Source: SHWB01 sp050246875 (lineage in GTDB: Bacteria; Pseudomonadota; Alphaproteobacteria; UBA6615). From it: 64,000 nucleotides of DNA. The stretch covers positions 124,001-188,000 of the forward strand of contig JBFWVF010000011.1 of assembly GCA_050246875.1 (NCBI GenBank), given 5' to 3'. The position numbers and the translations under genes are program-made. Shown piece after piece: positions 1-9,665 of this stretch; the first letter of the stretch is position 1, and each line of letters begins with the position of its first letter. The notes under the pieces were generated by a model. It was not told the origin of the DNA, made no database searches, and saw only the letters and a program-made list of their open reading frames with translations.

Positions 1-195
1 GAAGGCGCGCATGTCGTTGGGGCTGTAGACGGCGACCTTGTCGCCATGCGCCATGCCGGCGGCCTGCAGCGCGAGGCCGATGCGGTGCGACAGCACCTTC
101 GCCTCGCCATAGGTCCGCCGGCTGTTGCCGTCGACGAGGAAGGCACGATTCGGATCGAGCAGGCAGCCACGGTCGAAGAAGTCGATGGCGCGCAT
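1..195 (-). CDS. Acyl-CoA ligase (AMP-forming), N-terminal fragment cut by window edge
   Basis: Only the first 65 codons are present, starting from an ATG at 195; the rest lies to the left of the window. The visible peptide begins MRAIDFFDRGCLLDPNRAF and continues with the TYGEAKVLSHRIG and VYSPNDMRAF segments typical of the start of an AMP-binding (adenylate-forming) domain. It matches the start of the complete ligase at 372-1928 almost residue for residue (that one begins MRVIDFFDRGVLLDPNRAF), so the two are tandem paralogues in the same orientation. The family activates a carboxylic acid as acyl-AMP and transfers it to CoA. The substrate cannot be read from this piece. Confidence 0.85.
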   Translation of the reverse strand, partial: MRAIDFFDRGCLLDPNRAFLVDGNSRRTYGEAKVLSHRIGLALQAAGMAHGDKVAVYSPNDMRAF

Positions 196-220
196 GTGTG
201 GTGGCCTCTCTCGTTCTTCT

Positions 221-354
221 CCCTCTCCGCCCCGCGGGGCGGAGAGGGTGGGGAGAGGTGGGGGCGTTACCCGCCCGACGAAATGCGAAACTGGCGCGCC
301 GGTACTCCCCCCACCTCACCCTGCCCTCTCCGCCCCGCGGGGGGGCGGAGAGGG
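221..354. repeat. Compound palindromic intergenic repeat, family A copy 1
   Basis: This element fills the gap between the two ligase genes. It opens with a perfect 28-bp palindrome at 221-248 (half-site CCCTCTCCGCCCCG) and closes with a near-identical inverted repeat at 324-354 (13-bp arms). Between them, GGTGGGGAGAGGTGGGGG near 247-264 faces CCCCCCACCTCACCC near 307-321, so the whole unit is roughly symmetrical. A related unit lies at 3308-3452, sharing the terminal palindromes and an internal GCGTTACC. It resembles a REP or MITE-like extragenic element; no transposase is linked to it here. Confidence 0.8.
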
Positions 355-371
355 TTCGCGCTTGCGAGGGC

Positions 372-1928
372 TCACACCCGCCGTGTCTGGCCGGCCCAGA
401 ACTTCTCGCGGATGTCCTTCTTGCGCACCTTGCCGACGGCGCTGCGCGGAAGCTGGTCCCAGAACTCGACCGTCTTGGGCGCCTTCACCGAGCCCAGCTC
501 GGCCTTGCACAGCGCGATGATCTCGTCCTCGGTCGCAGTCGTGCCGGGCTTGAGCTCGATGACGGCCTTCACGGACTCGCCCCACTTCTCGTCGGGCACG
601 CCGATGACGGCGCAGTCCTGCACGGATGCGTGGCTCCAGATGACCTGCTCGATCTCCGACGGGTAGATGTTGAAGCCGCCGGAGATGATCATGTCCTTCT
701 TGCGGTCGACGATGTAGACCCAGCCCTCGTCGTCCTGGTAGCCGATGTCGCCCGTGCGGTGCCAGCCGTTGGGCGCCTGCACCTCGGCGGTGGCCTTCTC
801 GTTCTTGTAGTAGCCCGGCATGACGAGGTTGCCGCGCACGCAGATCTCGCCTTTCTCGCCGCGCGGCAGGATGTTGCCATCGTCGTCGAGGATCTCCAGC
901 GGCACCGACAGCGACGGCCGGCCGCACGAGTACAGGCGATGCTCGTAGCCCTGGTTGTGCAGCGCCTCGACGTGCTCCTGCTGCGAGAAGAAGGTGCAAA
1001 TGAAGGGCGCCTCGGCCTGGCCATAGAGCTGGCACATGACGGGGCCGAACACGTCCATCGCCTCGCGCAGCTTGTCGACCGACATCGGCGCGGCGGCATA
1101 GAGGAAGTGCTCCAGCGAGGAGTAGTCGTATTTCCGCACGTCGGGCTGCGCGAGCATGACGTAGATGGCGGTCGGCGGCAGGAACAGATACGTCCCCTTG
1201 TACTTCTCGATCGCCTGCATGAGGTCGGGGAACTTGACGCCGGGCAGGACCACGTTGGTCGCGCCGATGCCCATCAGCACCATCATCAGGCCGCCCGCCG
1301 CATGCGTCATCGGCGCCGCAAGGACGTGCACCGGCGGCTTCTTCGGCGGCATCAGGGCGAGCATGCCCATGGCCATCGTCTCGAAGACGAGGTTGGTCCA
1401 GATGACGCCTTTCGGGAACCCGGTGGTGCCGCCCGAGCCGAACAGCGCGCACACGTCGGTCGGGTTGTCGGGGAAGAACGGCGCCTCGCCCTCGTGGCCG
1501 GCGATGAAGTCCTCCAGCCACGGCCCCGCCTTGCCCGGCTTGTCGAGGCAGATGTACTGGCGGATCTTCGGGCACTTCTCGCGGAACACCGCGACGTTGT
1601 CCTCGAAGGAGGAATGGTAGAACAGCACCCGCACGTCGACGTTGTCGAGGATGTAGCAGTTCTCCGGCACGGCGTTGCGGGCGTTGAGCGGCACCCAGAC
1701 GCCGCCGGCGCGGAAGAGCCCGAGCACGCAGTCGAAGGCGCGGATGTCGTTGGGGCTGTAGACCGAGGCGGACTCGCCGCGGGTGTAGCCCGAGGCGAGC
1801 AGCGCCAGCGCGATGCGGTGCGACAGCACCTGCGCCTCGCGGTAGGTGCGCTGGCGGTCGCCGTCGATGATGAAGGCACGGTTCGGGTCGAGCAGGACGC
1901 CCCGGTCGAAGAAGTCGATCACGCGCAT
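372..1928 (-). CDS. Acyl-CoA synthetase (AMP-dependent synthetase/ligase family)
   Basis: A 518-residue cytoplasmic enzyme expected to convert a carboxylic acid, ATP and CoA to acyl-CoA, AMP and pyrophosphate. The family signatures are clear: the phosphate-binding loop GSGGTTGFPKG, the YGQAEAP motif, the WHRTGDIGY and DRKKDMIISGG segments of the hinge, and a C-terminal PRSAVGKVRKK carrying the catalytic lysine. The ATG at 1928 was chosen because the start aligns with the paralogue at 1-195. The thiolase lies 20 bases upstream in the same direction, so the two are probably cotranscribed. A role in fatty, aromatic or steroid acid breakdown is likely, but the substrate is not determined by the sequence. 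Confidence 0.9.
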   Translation of the reverse strand: MRVIDFFDRGVLLDPNRAFIIDGDRQRTYREAQVLSHRIALALLASGYTRGESASVYSPNDIRAFDCVLGLFRAGGVWVPLNARNAVPENCYILDNVDVRVLFYHSSFEDNVAVFREKCPKIRQYICLDKPGKAGPWLEDFIAGHEGEAPFFPDNPTDVCALFGSGGTTGFPKGVIWTNLVFETMAMGMLALMPPKKPPVHVLAAPMTHAAGGLMMVLMGIGATNVVLPGVKFPDLMQAIEKYKGTYLFLPPTAIYVMLAQPDVRKYDYSSLEHFLYAAAPMSVDKLREAMDVFGPVMCQLYGQAEAPFICTFFSQQEHVEALHNQGYEHRLYSCGRPSLSVPLEILDDDGNILPRGEKGEICVRGNLVMPGYYKNEKATAEVQAPNGWHRTGDIGYQDDEGWVYIVDRKKDMIISGGFNIYPSEIEQVIWSHASVQDCAVIGVPDEKWGESVKAVIELKPGTTATEDEIIALCKAELGSVKAPKTVEFWDQLPRSAVGKVRKKDIREKFWAGQTRRV

Positions 1929-1948
1929 GGCTGGAAAACGTCTCCGGT

Positions 1949-3187
1949 TCAGCGGCCGAGGATGGTGACGCAGGCGGCCGCTTCCTCGATGCCGTGGAAG
2001 CCGCCGCCGTTCTCGGCGATGGCGAAGCGCGCGCCGGGCACCTGGCGGGCGCCGGCCTCGCCGCGCAACTGCGTCGTCAGCTCGTAGATCTGCGCGAGGC
2101 CGGTGGCGCCGACCGGGTGGCCCTTGGATTCGAGGCCGCCCGACGGGTTGACCGGGATGCGGCCGCCGAGCCGCGTCGCGCCCGACATGGTCAGCGGCCC
2201 GCCCTCGCCGAGCGGGCAGAAGCCGAGGTTCTCGATCTGCAGGATCTCGGCGAAGGCAGTGGCGTCGTGGACCTCGGCCACCGACATGTCCTCCGGCCCG
2301 ACGCCGGCGCGCTCGTAGGCGGCGAGCGCGGCGCGGCGGGTGATGTGCTTCTCGGCCTCGTCGGGGCCGCGGTCGGTGCCGCTCATCAACGCCGTGGCGT
2401 GGACGCGCACGGCGCGCTTGCGGTCGAAGCGGTCGAGCATGTCGCCGCGCACGAGGATGGCGGCGGCGGCGCCGTCGGAGATGGGCGAGCACATCGGCAG
2501 CGTCAGCGGCCAGGCGATGCGGCGCGAGGCCAGCACCTCCTCGACCGTCATCGGCTTCCTGTACTGCGAAAGCGGGTTGTGCTGCGAGTGGTCGTGGTTC
2601 TTGGCGGCGACGGCGGCGATCTGCTCGCGCGTCGTGCCGTTGGTGCGCATGTGGTGGCGCGCCAGCGAGGCGTAGACGTCCATGAAGACGCTGTGCAGGC
2701 CGGGATCGTCCTGCTCGTCGGCCGGCGGCTCCATGCCCTGGCCCATCGCCAGCAGGCGCCGCGTCGTCGCCGGCACGTCGTGCACGTCCCAGCCGGCGTC
2801 GAAGACGGTCATCATCTTCCGCTTGTCGTCGAGGAACATCTTCTCGACGCCGACGGCGAGCGCGACGCCGCCGCGCCCGGCCTCGAGCCATGTCGCCGCC
2901 GCGTCGAGCGCGGTCGAGGCGCTGGCGCAGGCGTTCTCGACATTGACCACCGGAATGCCGCCGATGCCCATAGAGCGCAGCGCGATCTCGCCGGGGACGG
3001 CAGCCTGGCCCTCGAGAATGCTCTGCGCGACGTTGCCGAACCACGCCGCCTCGATATCGGGCACCGCGGCGCCGGCGTCCTCGAGCGCCGCCGTCACCGC
3101 TTCCCGCGTCAGGTCCTTGACCGAGCGGTCGGGGTGGCGGCCGAAATGCGTCATGCCGACGCCGACGATCCAGACGTCCGAAGCCAT
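1949..3187 (-). CDS. Thiolase family protein (acetyl-CoA acetyltransferase / SCP-x type)
   Basis: A 412-residue thiolase fold enzyme. The start MASDVWIVGVGMTHFG is typical of the SCP-x or lipid-transfer-associated thiolase subgroup. The nucleophilic cysteine is in VENACASAS, followed by EVHDATAFAEI and the C-terminal NPSGGLESKGHPVGATG. The longer open frame to 3457 runs through intergenic repeat sequence, so the ATG at 3187 is the likely start. Thiolases cleave 3-ketoacyl-CoA with CoA or run the condensation in reverse. The two neighbouring ligases downstream suggest a beta-oxidation-like degradative cassette: acid activation followed by thiolysis. No dehydrogenase or hydratase is in view. 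Confidence 0.88.
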   Translation of the reverse strand: MASDVWIVGVGMTHFGRHPDRSVKDLTREAVTAALEDAGAAVPDIEAAWFGNVAQSILEGQAAVPGEIALRSMGIGGIPVVNVENACASASTALDAAATWLEAGRGGVALAVGVEKMFLDDKRKMMTVFDAGWDVHDVPATTRRLLAMGQGMEPPADEQDDPGLHSVFMDVYASLARHHMRTNGTTREQIAAVAAKNHDHSQHNPLSQYRKPMTVEEVLASRRIAWPLTLPMCSPISDGAAAAILVRGDMLDRFDRKRAVRVHATALMSGTDRGPDEAEKHITRRAALAAYERAGVGPEDMSVAEVHDATAFAEILQIENLGFCPLGEGGPLTMSGATRLGGRIPVNPSGGLESKGHPVGATGLAQIYELTTQLRGEAGARQVPGARFAIAENGGGFHGIEEAAACVTILGR

Positions 3188-3307
3188 CGCGTGTCCTCCC
3201 GGCGGTCCCCGCCGCCATTGCGCGGCACTGTGCCGGCGCCGCCGGGCGAGGTAAAGGCCGGGCGGCGGCGGGTGCTCACCAAGCGAACCGGGCGAGACGA
3301 AGCTTGA

Positions 3308-3452
3308 CCCTCTCCGCCCTTCAGGGGGGAGAGGGTGGCGAGCGGACGCGAGCCGGGTGAGGTGGGCGTTACCGAAAACGCGGTTCCGCCGACATGCCGC
3401 CGGCGACACCCCCACCTCTCCCTGCCCTCTCCGCCCCGAGGGGCGGAGAGGG
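3308..3452. repeat. Compound palindromic intergenic repeat, family A copy 2
   Basis: Second copy of the element seen at 221-354, sitting between the thiolase start and the gatB stop. The left hairpin at 3308-3335 has arms CCCTCTCC and GGAGAGGG. The right hairpin at 3425-3452 has 13-bp arms separated by GA. The interior shares GAGGTGGGCGTTACC and CCCCCACCTC with copy 1 but is otherwise diverged and about 10 bases longer. Apart from this element nothing gene-like is seen in 3188-3467. Confidence 0.78.
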
Positions 3453-3467
3453 TTCAAGGGAGGTTCG

Positions 3468-5012
<1,545 letters not shown>

Positions 5013-5090
5013 CACGCAACGTCCCTTCGGGCCGTCATGTATGTCTTCTAGCCGATCCCGCCAACGGCCGGAAGGCGGCAACGCCCCCAG

Positions 5091-6566
5091 CTAGGGCCGC
5101 GCGGTGAAGGCGGCGGCGCGTTCGAGGGCGGCGGCGGCGGCGAAGACCGTCTCCTCGTCGAAGGCGCGGCCGACGAGTTGCAGGCCGAGCGGCAGGCCCT
5201 CGGGCGACAGGCCGGCCGGCACCGCCATCGCCGGCAGGCCGGCGAGTGAGGCCGGCACCGTGAACACGTCGTTCAAGTACATGGCGATGGGGTCGTCCTG
5301 CTTCTCGCCCAGCGCGAAGGCCGCCGACGGCGTCGCCGGGGCGAGCAGCACGTCGCATTTTTCGTAGGCCGCGCGGAAGTCGGCGGCGATGCGCGCACGC
5401 ACCTTCTGGGCGCGCAGGTAGTAGGCGTCGTAGTAGCCGGCCGACAGCACGTAGGTGCCGATCATGATGCGGCGGCGCACCTCGGCGCCGAAGCCGGCCG
5501 CGCGCGTCTTCTCGTAGGTCTCGACCAGATCCTCGCCCGGCACGCGCAGGCCGTAGCGGATGCCGTCGTAGCGCGCGAGGTTGGACGACGCCTCGGCCGG
5601 CGCGACGATGTAGTAGACCGGCAGGGCGTATTTCGACAGCGGCAGCGAGACCTCGACGATCTCGGCGCCGGCGGCGGCGAGCCAGTCGGCGCCCTGGCGC
5701 CACAGCGCGTCGATCGCCGCCGGCATGCCGTCGACGCGGTACTCCCTCGGGATACCGACGCGCAGGCCCGCCACACCGCGCCCCAGCGCCGCCGCGTAGT
5801 CCGGCACCGGCACGTCGAGGCTGGTCGAATCCTTCGGGTCGTGGCCGGCCATGGCGCCGAGCATGAGGGCGCAGTCGCCGACCGTGCGGGCGATGGGCCC
5901 GGCCTGGTCGAGCGAACTGGCGAAGGCGACGATGCCCCAGCGCGAGCAGCGGCCGTAGGTCGGCTTGATGCCGGCGACGCCGCAGAAGGCGGCCGGCTGG
6001 CGGATCGAGCCGCCGGTATCGGTGCCGGTGGCGGCGAGCGCGAGGCGCGCGGCGACGGCGGCGGCCGAGCCGCCCGACGAACCGCCGGGCACCAGATCCT
6101 TGCCGGCGGCGGCGCCGGACTTCGCCCGCCACGGGTTCCTCACCGGCCCGTAGGCGCTGGTGATGTTGGCCGAGCCCATGGCGAACTCGTCCATGTTGAC
6201 TTTGCCGAGCATCACCGCGCCGGCCGCCCACAGCTTCGCCGTGACGGTCGACTCGTAGGTCGGCGCGAAGTCGCCGAGGATGCGGCTGCACGCCGTCGTG
6301 CGCACGCCCTCGGTGGCGAACAGGTCCTTGACGGCGATCGGCAGGCCGTCGAGCGGCAGCGCCTCGCCCGCCTTGAGGCGGCGGTCGGCCGCCTCGGCCA
6401 TCGACAGCGCGCGCTCCGGCGTCTCCAGCACGTAGGCGTTGAGGCCGCGCGCCGCTGCCATCGCCTCGACATGGGCGCGCGTCAGCTCGACGGCGCCGAT
6501 CTCGCGCGCGCGCAGCTTGTCGCGCGCCGCGGCGAGGGTGAGGCCGGTGAGAGCGTCGTCCGCCAT
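5091..6566 (-). CDS. gatA: Aspartyl/glutamyl-tRNA amidotransferase subunit A
   Basis: The 491-residue amidase subunit, which releases ammonia from glutamine for transfer to the tRNA-bound aspartate or glutamate. The amidase-signature triad is visible: lysine in PIAVKDLF (about residue 80), the cis-serine in GGSSGGSAAAV, and the serine nucleophile in GTDTGGSIRQPAAFCG. The ATG at 6566 overlaps the gatC TGA stop (TGATG), indicating translational coupling; a GTG one codon earlier is possible. Length is normal for the family. Confidence 0.96.
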   Translation of the reverse strand: MADDALTGLTLAAARDKLRAREIGAVELTRAHVEAMAAARGLNAYVLETPERALSMAEAADRRLKAGEALPLDGLPIAVKDLFATEGVRTTACSRILGDFAPTYESTVTAKLWAAGAVMLGKVNMDEFAMGSANITSAYGPVRNPWRAKSGAAAGKDLVPGGSSGGSAAAVAARLALAATGTDTGGSIRQPAAFCGVAGIKPTYGRCSRWGIVAFASSLDQAGPIARTVGDCALMLGAMAGHDPKDSTSLDVPVPDYAAALGRGVAGLRVGIPREYRVDGMPAAIDALWRQGADWLAAAGAEIVEVSLPLSKYALPVYYIVAPAEASSNLARYDGIRYGLRVPGEDLVETYEKTRAAGFGAEVRRRIMIGTYVLSAGYYDAYYLRAQKVRARIAADFRAAYEKCDVLLAPATPSAAFALGEKQDDPIAMYLNDVFTVPASLAGLPAMAVPAGLSPEGLPLGLQLVGRAFDEETVFAAAAALERAAAFTARP

Positions 6567-6853
6567 CACTCGACCACCCGCGGCACGACGTAGAAGTCGT
6601 CGGCGCGGTCGGGCGCGTTCGACAGCACTTTCTCGGCGTCGCCGCCGTCGCTGACGCGGTCCTCGCGCATCGCCAGCACGGCGTCGACGACGCTGGTCAT
6701 CGGCTCGACGCCCTCGACGTCGACCTCGCCGAGCTGCTCGACGAAGCCGAGGATGGCCGACAGCTCCTCGCCGAGCTTGCCGACGTCCTCGTCGGGCACG
6801 TGGATGCGCGCAAGGCGGGCGATGCGCCGGACCGTGGCGTGATCGATCGACAT
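6566..6853 (-). CDS. gatC: Aspartyl/glutamyl-tRNA amidotransferase subunit C
   Basis: A 95-residue protein with the usual GatC pattern: IARLARIHVPDED near the start, ELSAILGFVEQL in the middle, and a tail VLSNAPDRADDFYVVPRVVE. GatC wraps around GatA and stabilises its contact with GatB. The ATG at 6853 matches the usual family length; an in-frame upstream extension to 7054 is low-complexity and was rejected. It is the first gene of gatC-gatA-gatB, with a likely promoter at 6899-6926. Confidence 0.95.
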   Translation of the reverse strand: MSIDHATVRRIARLARIHVPDEDVGKLGEELSAILGFVEQLGEVDVEGVEPMTSVVDAVLAMREDRVSDGGDAEKVLSNAPDRADDFYVVPRVVE

Positions 6854-6898
6854 GGGCGACGGGCCTCGCTGGCGGCCGGTTCCGGCAGGGGCGCGGAC

Positions 6899-6926
6899 GC
6901 TATCACCGCCCTTCGCGCGGGCGCAA
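6899..6926 (-). promoter_or_regulatory. Likely sigma-70 type promoter of gatCAB
   Basis: On the minus strand TTGCGC (6921-6926) and GATAGC (6899-6904) are separated by 16 bases. This would place transcription start near 6892 and a leader of about 40 bases before gatC. Found by eye only. Confidence 0.45.
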
Positions 6927-6993
6927 GGCGCGGCGCCGCGCCGCCGGCCCGGTAGGCAACGCCCGCCGCGCCCGCTATCCTCGCCCCGACACC

Positions 6994-7896
6994 ATGACAG
7001 GCGATGGACGGATGCGCGTGCGGGCGGCGGTCGGGGCGGCGGGGCTGGCGGCAATGCTGTCGCTCGCCGGCTGCGCGGCGGCGCCGGACGAACAGGCGGC
7101 GGCGCCCGAGGCGGTGCCGGCGGCCGTCGCGGGCAGCATTCTCGTCCTCCGCAGCACGCCCATCGTCGCGCTGGAGCGTGGCGACATCCCCTCGATCATC
7201 GACGAGATCGCGGCGCTCGACCGCACCGGCGCCCCGGCGACCGACCTCGCGCGCGTCGAACTGGTGGCGCGGACCGACGAGGGCCGCCGCTGGGCCGCCA
7301 CCAGCGGCCACCGCGCCCTCGCCCTCGGCACGCCGGGGCACTGCCCGTTCATCGCCGGCAGCCGGGCCGGCGCCAGCGCCGGCGAAGCCGTGGCGAGCGC
7401 GCTCGGCCGCTGCCTCGAAGGCGTCGCCCGCATCGCCGCCGAGCGCGGCCAGGACTGCGGCTGCCGCGTCGCCGCCGTCGACGACGCGCTGCTGCTGGAA
7501 CCGGCGGCCCTGCGCTGGCGCGAGCTGCTCGCCACCGTCGTCGTGCGGCGGCGTGCCGACGGCCAGCCGCGCCAGGTGACTCCGGCCTTCCTCGAGATGG
7601 GCCCCGCCGGGCGCGAGGCACGGCCGGTGCGCCTGATCGACCGCCGCGGCGCCGAGATCTGCACCGGCACGCACAGCGAGACCCGCCCCGGCGACGGCAA
7701 TCTCCGCCTCGCCTGCGCCGGCGCCCGCACCTTCACCGGCGAATACCGCCTGCTCGGCTGGCAGGGCGGCCGCACCTACGGCGTCGGCGTCGTCCACGGC
7801 GGCGAGGAGCAGATGACGCTGATGTTCGGTCTGCCCGAGGCGACCTTCGACGCCCAGGTCCGCCGCCTGTCGCGCGCGCTGGGCGGCCCGTCCTGA
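6994..7896 (+). CDS. Hypothetical lipoprotein
   Basis: A 300-residue protein with a signal peptide and lipobox LAGC (cysteine at about residue 27), so it is probably a lipid-anchored envelope protein. I do not recognise a family. Four cysteines cluster in the middle and C-terminal parts (a GQDCGCR segment, then AEICTG and RLACAG). The stretch AGSRAGASAGEAVASALGRC is reminiscent of small-residue helix packing. It lies divergently from gatC and directly before ruvX, whose reading frame begins at this gene's stop. An ATG at 7012 (MRVRAAVG) is an alternative start. Confidence 0.7.
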   Translation: MTGDGRMRVRAAVGAAGLAAMLSLAGCAAAPDEQAAAPEAVPAAVAGSILVLRSTPIVALERGDIPSIIDEIAALDRTGAPATDLARVELVARTDEGRRWAATSGHRALALGTPGHCPFIAGSRAGASAGEAVASALGRCLEGVARIAAERGQDCGCRVAAVDDALLLEPAALRWRELLATVVVRRRADGQPRQVTPAFLEMGPAGREARPVRLIDRRGAEICTGTHSETRPGDGNLRLACAGARTFTGEYRLLGWQGGRTYGVGVVHGGEEQMTLMFGLPEATFDAQVRRLSRALGGPS

Positions 7897-8384
7897 GCGA
7901 GGGCGGGACCGTCGTCGCGGATATCGCGGCGCTGGCGGCGGCGCTGGCGCCCGGGGCGCGCCTGCTCGGCCTCGATCCCGGCACCAAGACGCTGGGCCTC
8001 GCCATCTCGGACTCGGCCTTCGCCATCGCCACCGCGATCGGCACCTGGAAGCGCGGCAAGTTCACCGACGACGCGGCGAAGCTGGCGGCGCTGGCGGCCG
8101 AGCGCGGCGTCGGCGGCATCGTCGTCGGCCTGCCGGTCAACATGGACGGCAGCGAGGGCCCGCGCGCCCAGTCGTCGCGTGCGCTGGCCGCCAACCTCGC
8201 CCAGCGCCTCGGCCTGCCGGTGGCGCTGTGGGACGAGCGCCTGTCGACGTCCGCCGTCGAGCGCTTCCTCGTCGGCGAGGCCGATGTCAGCCGGCGCCGC
8301 CGCGCCGAGGTGGTCGACGGCCTCGCCGCCGCGTGGATCCTGCAGGGCGCGCTCGACCGCCTGCGCGCGCTCGCCCGCGGCTAG
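7893..8384 (+). CDS. ruvX: Holliday junction resolvase-like RNase H fold protein YqgF/RuvX
   Basis: A protein of about 160 residues with the YqgF fold: RLLGLDPGTKTLGLAISD (first catalytic aspartate), IVVGLPVNMDGSEGPRAQ, LWDERLSTSAVERFL, and a final acidic site in RRAEVVDGLAAAWIL. The family is linked to resolving Holliday junctions and to 16S rRNA 5' processing. The start is unclear: there is no in-frame ATG, GTG or TTG between about 7600 and the conserved core at about 7965. The coordinate given uses a CTG that overlaps the upstream stop (CTGA). A GAGGG at 7899-7903 followed by GTC codons at 7911 and 7914 is another possible initiation site. The stop TAG shares a CTAG with the convergent transporter gene. 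Confidence 0.85.
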   Translation: MSEGGTVVADIAALAAALAPGARLLGLDPGTKTLGLAISDSAFAIATAIGTWKRGKFTDDAAKLAALAAERGVGGIVVGLPVNMDGSEGPRAQSSRALAANLAQRLGLPVALWDERLSTSAVERFLVGEADVSRRRRAEVVDGLAAAWILQGALDRLRALARG

Positions 8385-9580
8385 GCGCGATCCGCGCCGC
8401 CCCAGCGCGCCGGCAGGAAGCGCAGGCCGGCCCAGCAGCCGGCGAGGCAGCAGACGGCGAAAACGAGGCCGGAGACGGCGCCGGCCATGGTGCCCGACAG
8501 CAGCACGCCGACGGTGCAGCCGAGCGCCGTCATGGCGCCCCAGCCGAGCAGGACGCCGCCGGCGAGCGAGCGCGCGACCTCGGTGCCGTCCGGCCGGCGC
8601 GGGCGGAACTGGCCGCCGCCGATGCCGCCGGCGAGGGCGCCGGCGACGAGGCCGAAAATGAAGCAGCCGTTCTCCGACAGCACCGTCTCGCGCACCGCGG
8701 CGATGCAGCCGCGCAGCGTGTCGAGCCCGTCGAGGCGGTCGGCGATGAGCCCGGCGTCGGCCGCCAGCATGCGCCCGGCGCTGCCGAGTTCGGCCGTGAC
8801 GCCGAGCGGGCCGACGCGCAGGTAAGCGACGGTGCCGATCATGCCGACGAGAAGCCCGCCGACCCAGGCCGGCCAGCGGCCGCCGAGCACGGCCTGGGCG
8901 AGGCCCGACGGCGGCGGTACCGGCACGTCTACCGGCCGGCGGCCGAGGCGCAGCAGCAGCACGGCGAGGCCGCCGAACAGGGCGAGCAGCGCCAGCAGGG
9001 TCGGGCCGTAGCCGACGAGGCCCGGCAGCCACAGCACCGGCGCGTCGCGCACGCCGTGGGTCCACATGAACGGCCAGGTGACGAAGCCGAGAACGAAGCC
9101 GGCGACGGTGCCGAGGAGGCCGAAGGGCGCCAGCGGCCAGCCCTCGCCAAGACGGTAGAGATGGGCGCTGATGCAGGCGCCCGACAGCGCCATGCCGAGG
9201 CCGAAGACGGCGGCGGCTACGGCCAGCGGCCAGCCGACGGCGCCGATATGGGCGTCGGGCGGCAGGCGGCCGGCGAAGGGATCGGGCAGCCAGGCGCCGT
9301 AGACGGCCATGTAGCCGACCGTGCCGACGGCGAGCGCGGCGAGGATGGCGAGCAGCCCGCGCGGATCGCGCGCCGCCACCCAGTCGCGCAGGATGCAGAG
9401 GAAGCAGAAGCGGCTGCGCTGGATGACGAAGCCGAAGGCGGCGCCGGCGAGCCACGAGAAGGCGAAGGCCGGGCCCTCGCCCGGCCGGCCCGACAGCCAC
9501 CAGGCGACCGTAGCGACGGCGGTGGCGATGGCGAGCGCGCCCGCGAGGCGCGGCGCCGGCACGACCGGACTTTCGTTCAC
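8381..9580 (-). CDS. YeeE/YedE family sulfur (thiosulfate) transporter
   Basis: A 399-residue, highly hydrophobic membrane protein with an internal duplication typical of YeeE/YedE. Each half has a GxG-rich helix pair: FGFVIQRSRFCFLC then GLGMALSGACISAHLYR in the first half, and FGLVAGALAGGIGGGQF then MTALGCTVGVLLSG in the second. The cysteines in FCFLC, GACIS and ALGCT are in the places where characterised thiosulfate importers use cysteines along the pore. The start is a GTG at 9580, 85 bases after the exported sulfurtransferase, so the two probably form an operon for thiosulfate handling. The substrate is inferred from family and neighbour. Confidence 0.88.
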   Translation of the reverse strand: MNESPVVPAPRLAGALAIATAVATVAWWLSGRPGEGPAFAFSWLAGAAFGFVIQRSRFCFLCILRDWVAARDPRGLLAILAALAVGTVGYMAVYGAWLPDPFAGRLPPDAHIGAVGWPLAVAAAVFGLGMALSGACISAHLYRLGEGWPLAPFGLLGTVAGFVLGFVTWPFMWTHGVRDAPVLWLPGLVGYGPTLLALLALFGGLAVLLLRLGRRPVDVPVPPPSGLAQAVLGGRWPAWVGGLLVGMIGTVAYLRVGPLGVTAELGSAGRMLAADAGLIADRLDGLDTLRGCIAAVRETVLSENGCFIFGLVAGALAGGIGGGQFRPRRPDGTEVARSLAGGVLLGWGAMTALGCTVGVLLSGTMAGAVSGLVFAVCCLAGCWAGLRFLPARWGGADRA

Positions 9581-9665
9581 GACGACGGACCCCCGAAACG
9601 CAGGCGGAGGACAGCCGATCCAGCTGCCCTCCGCCCCAACGCCAACAGACTACCGCGGAAAAGGG

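Noticed and set aside
198..2087. Long open frame on the plus strand antisense to the acyl-CoA ligase
   Set aside because: Arg/His/Val-rich translation without any domain, mirroring a real gene with family motifs on the other strand; a product of high GC content.
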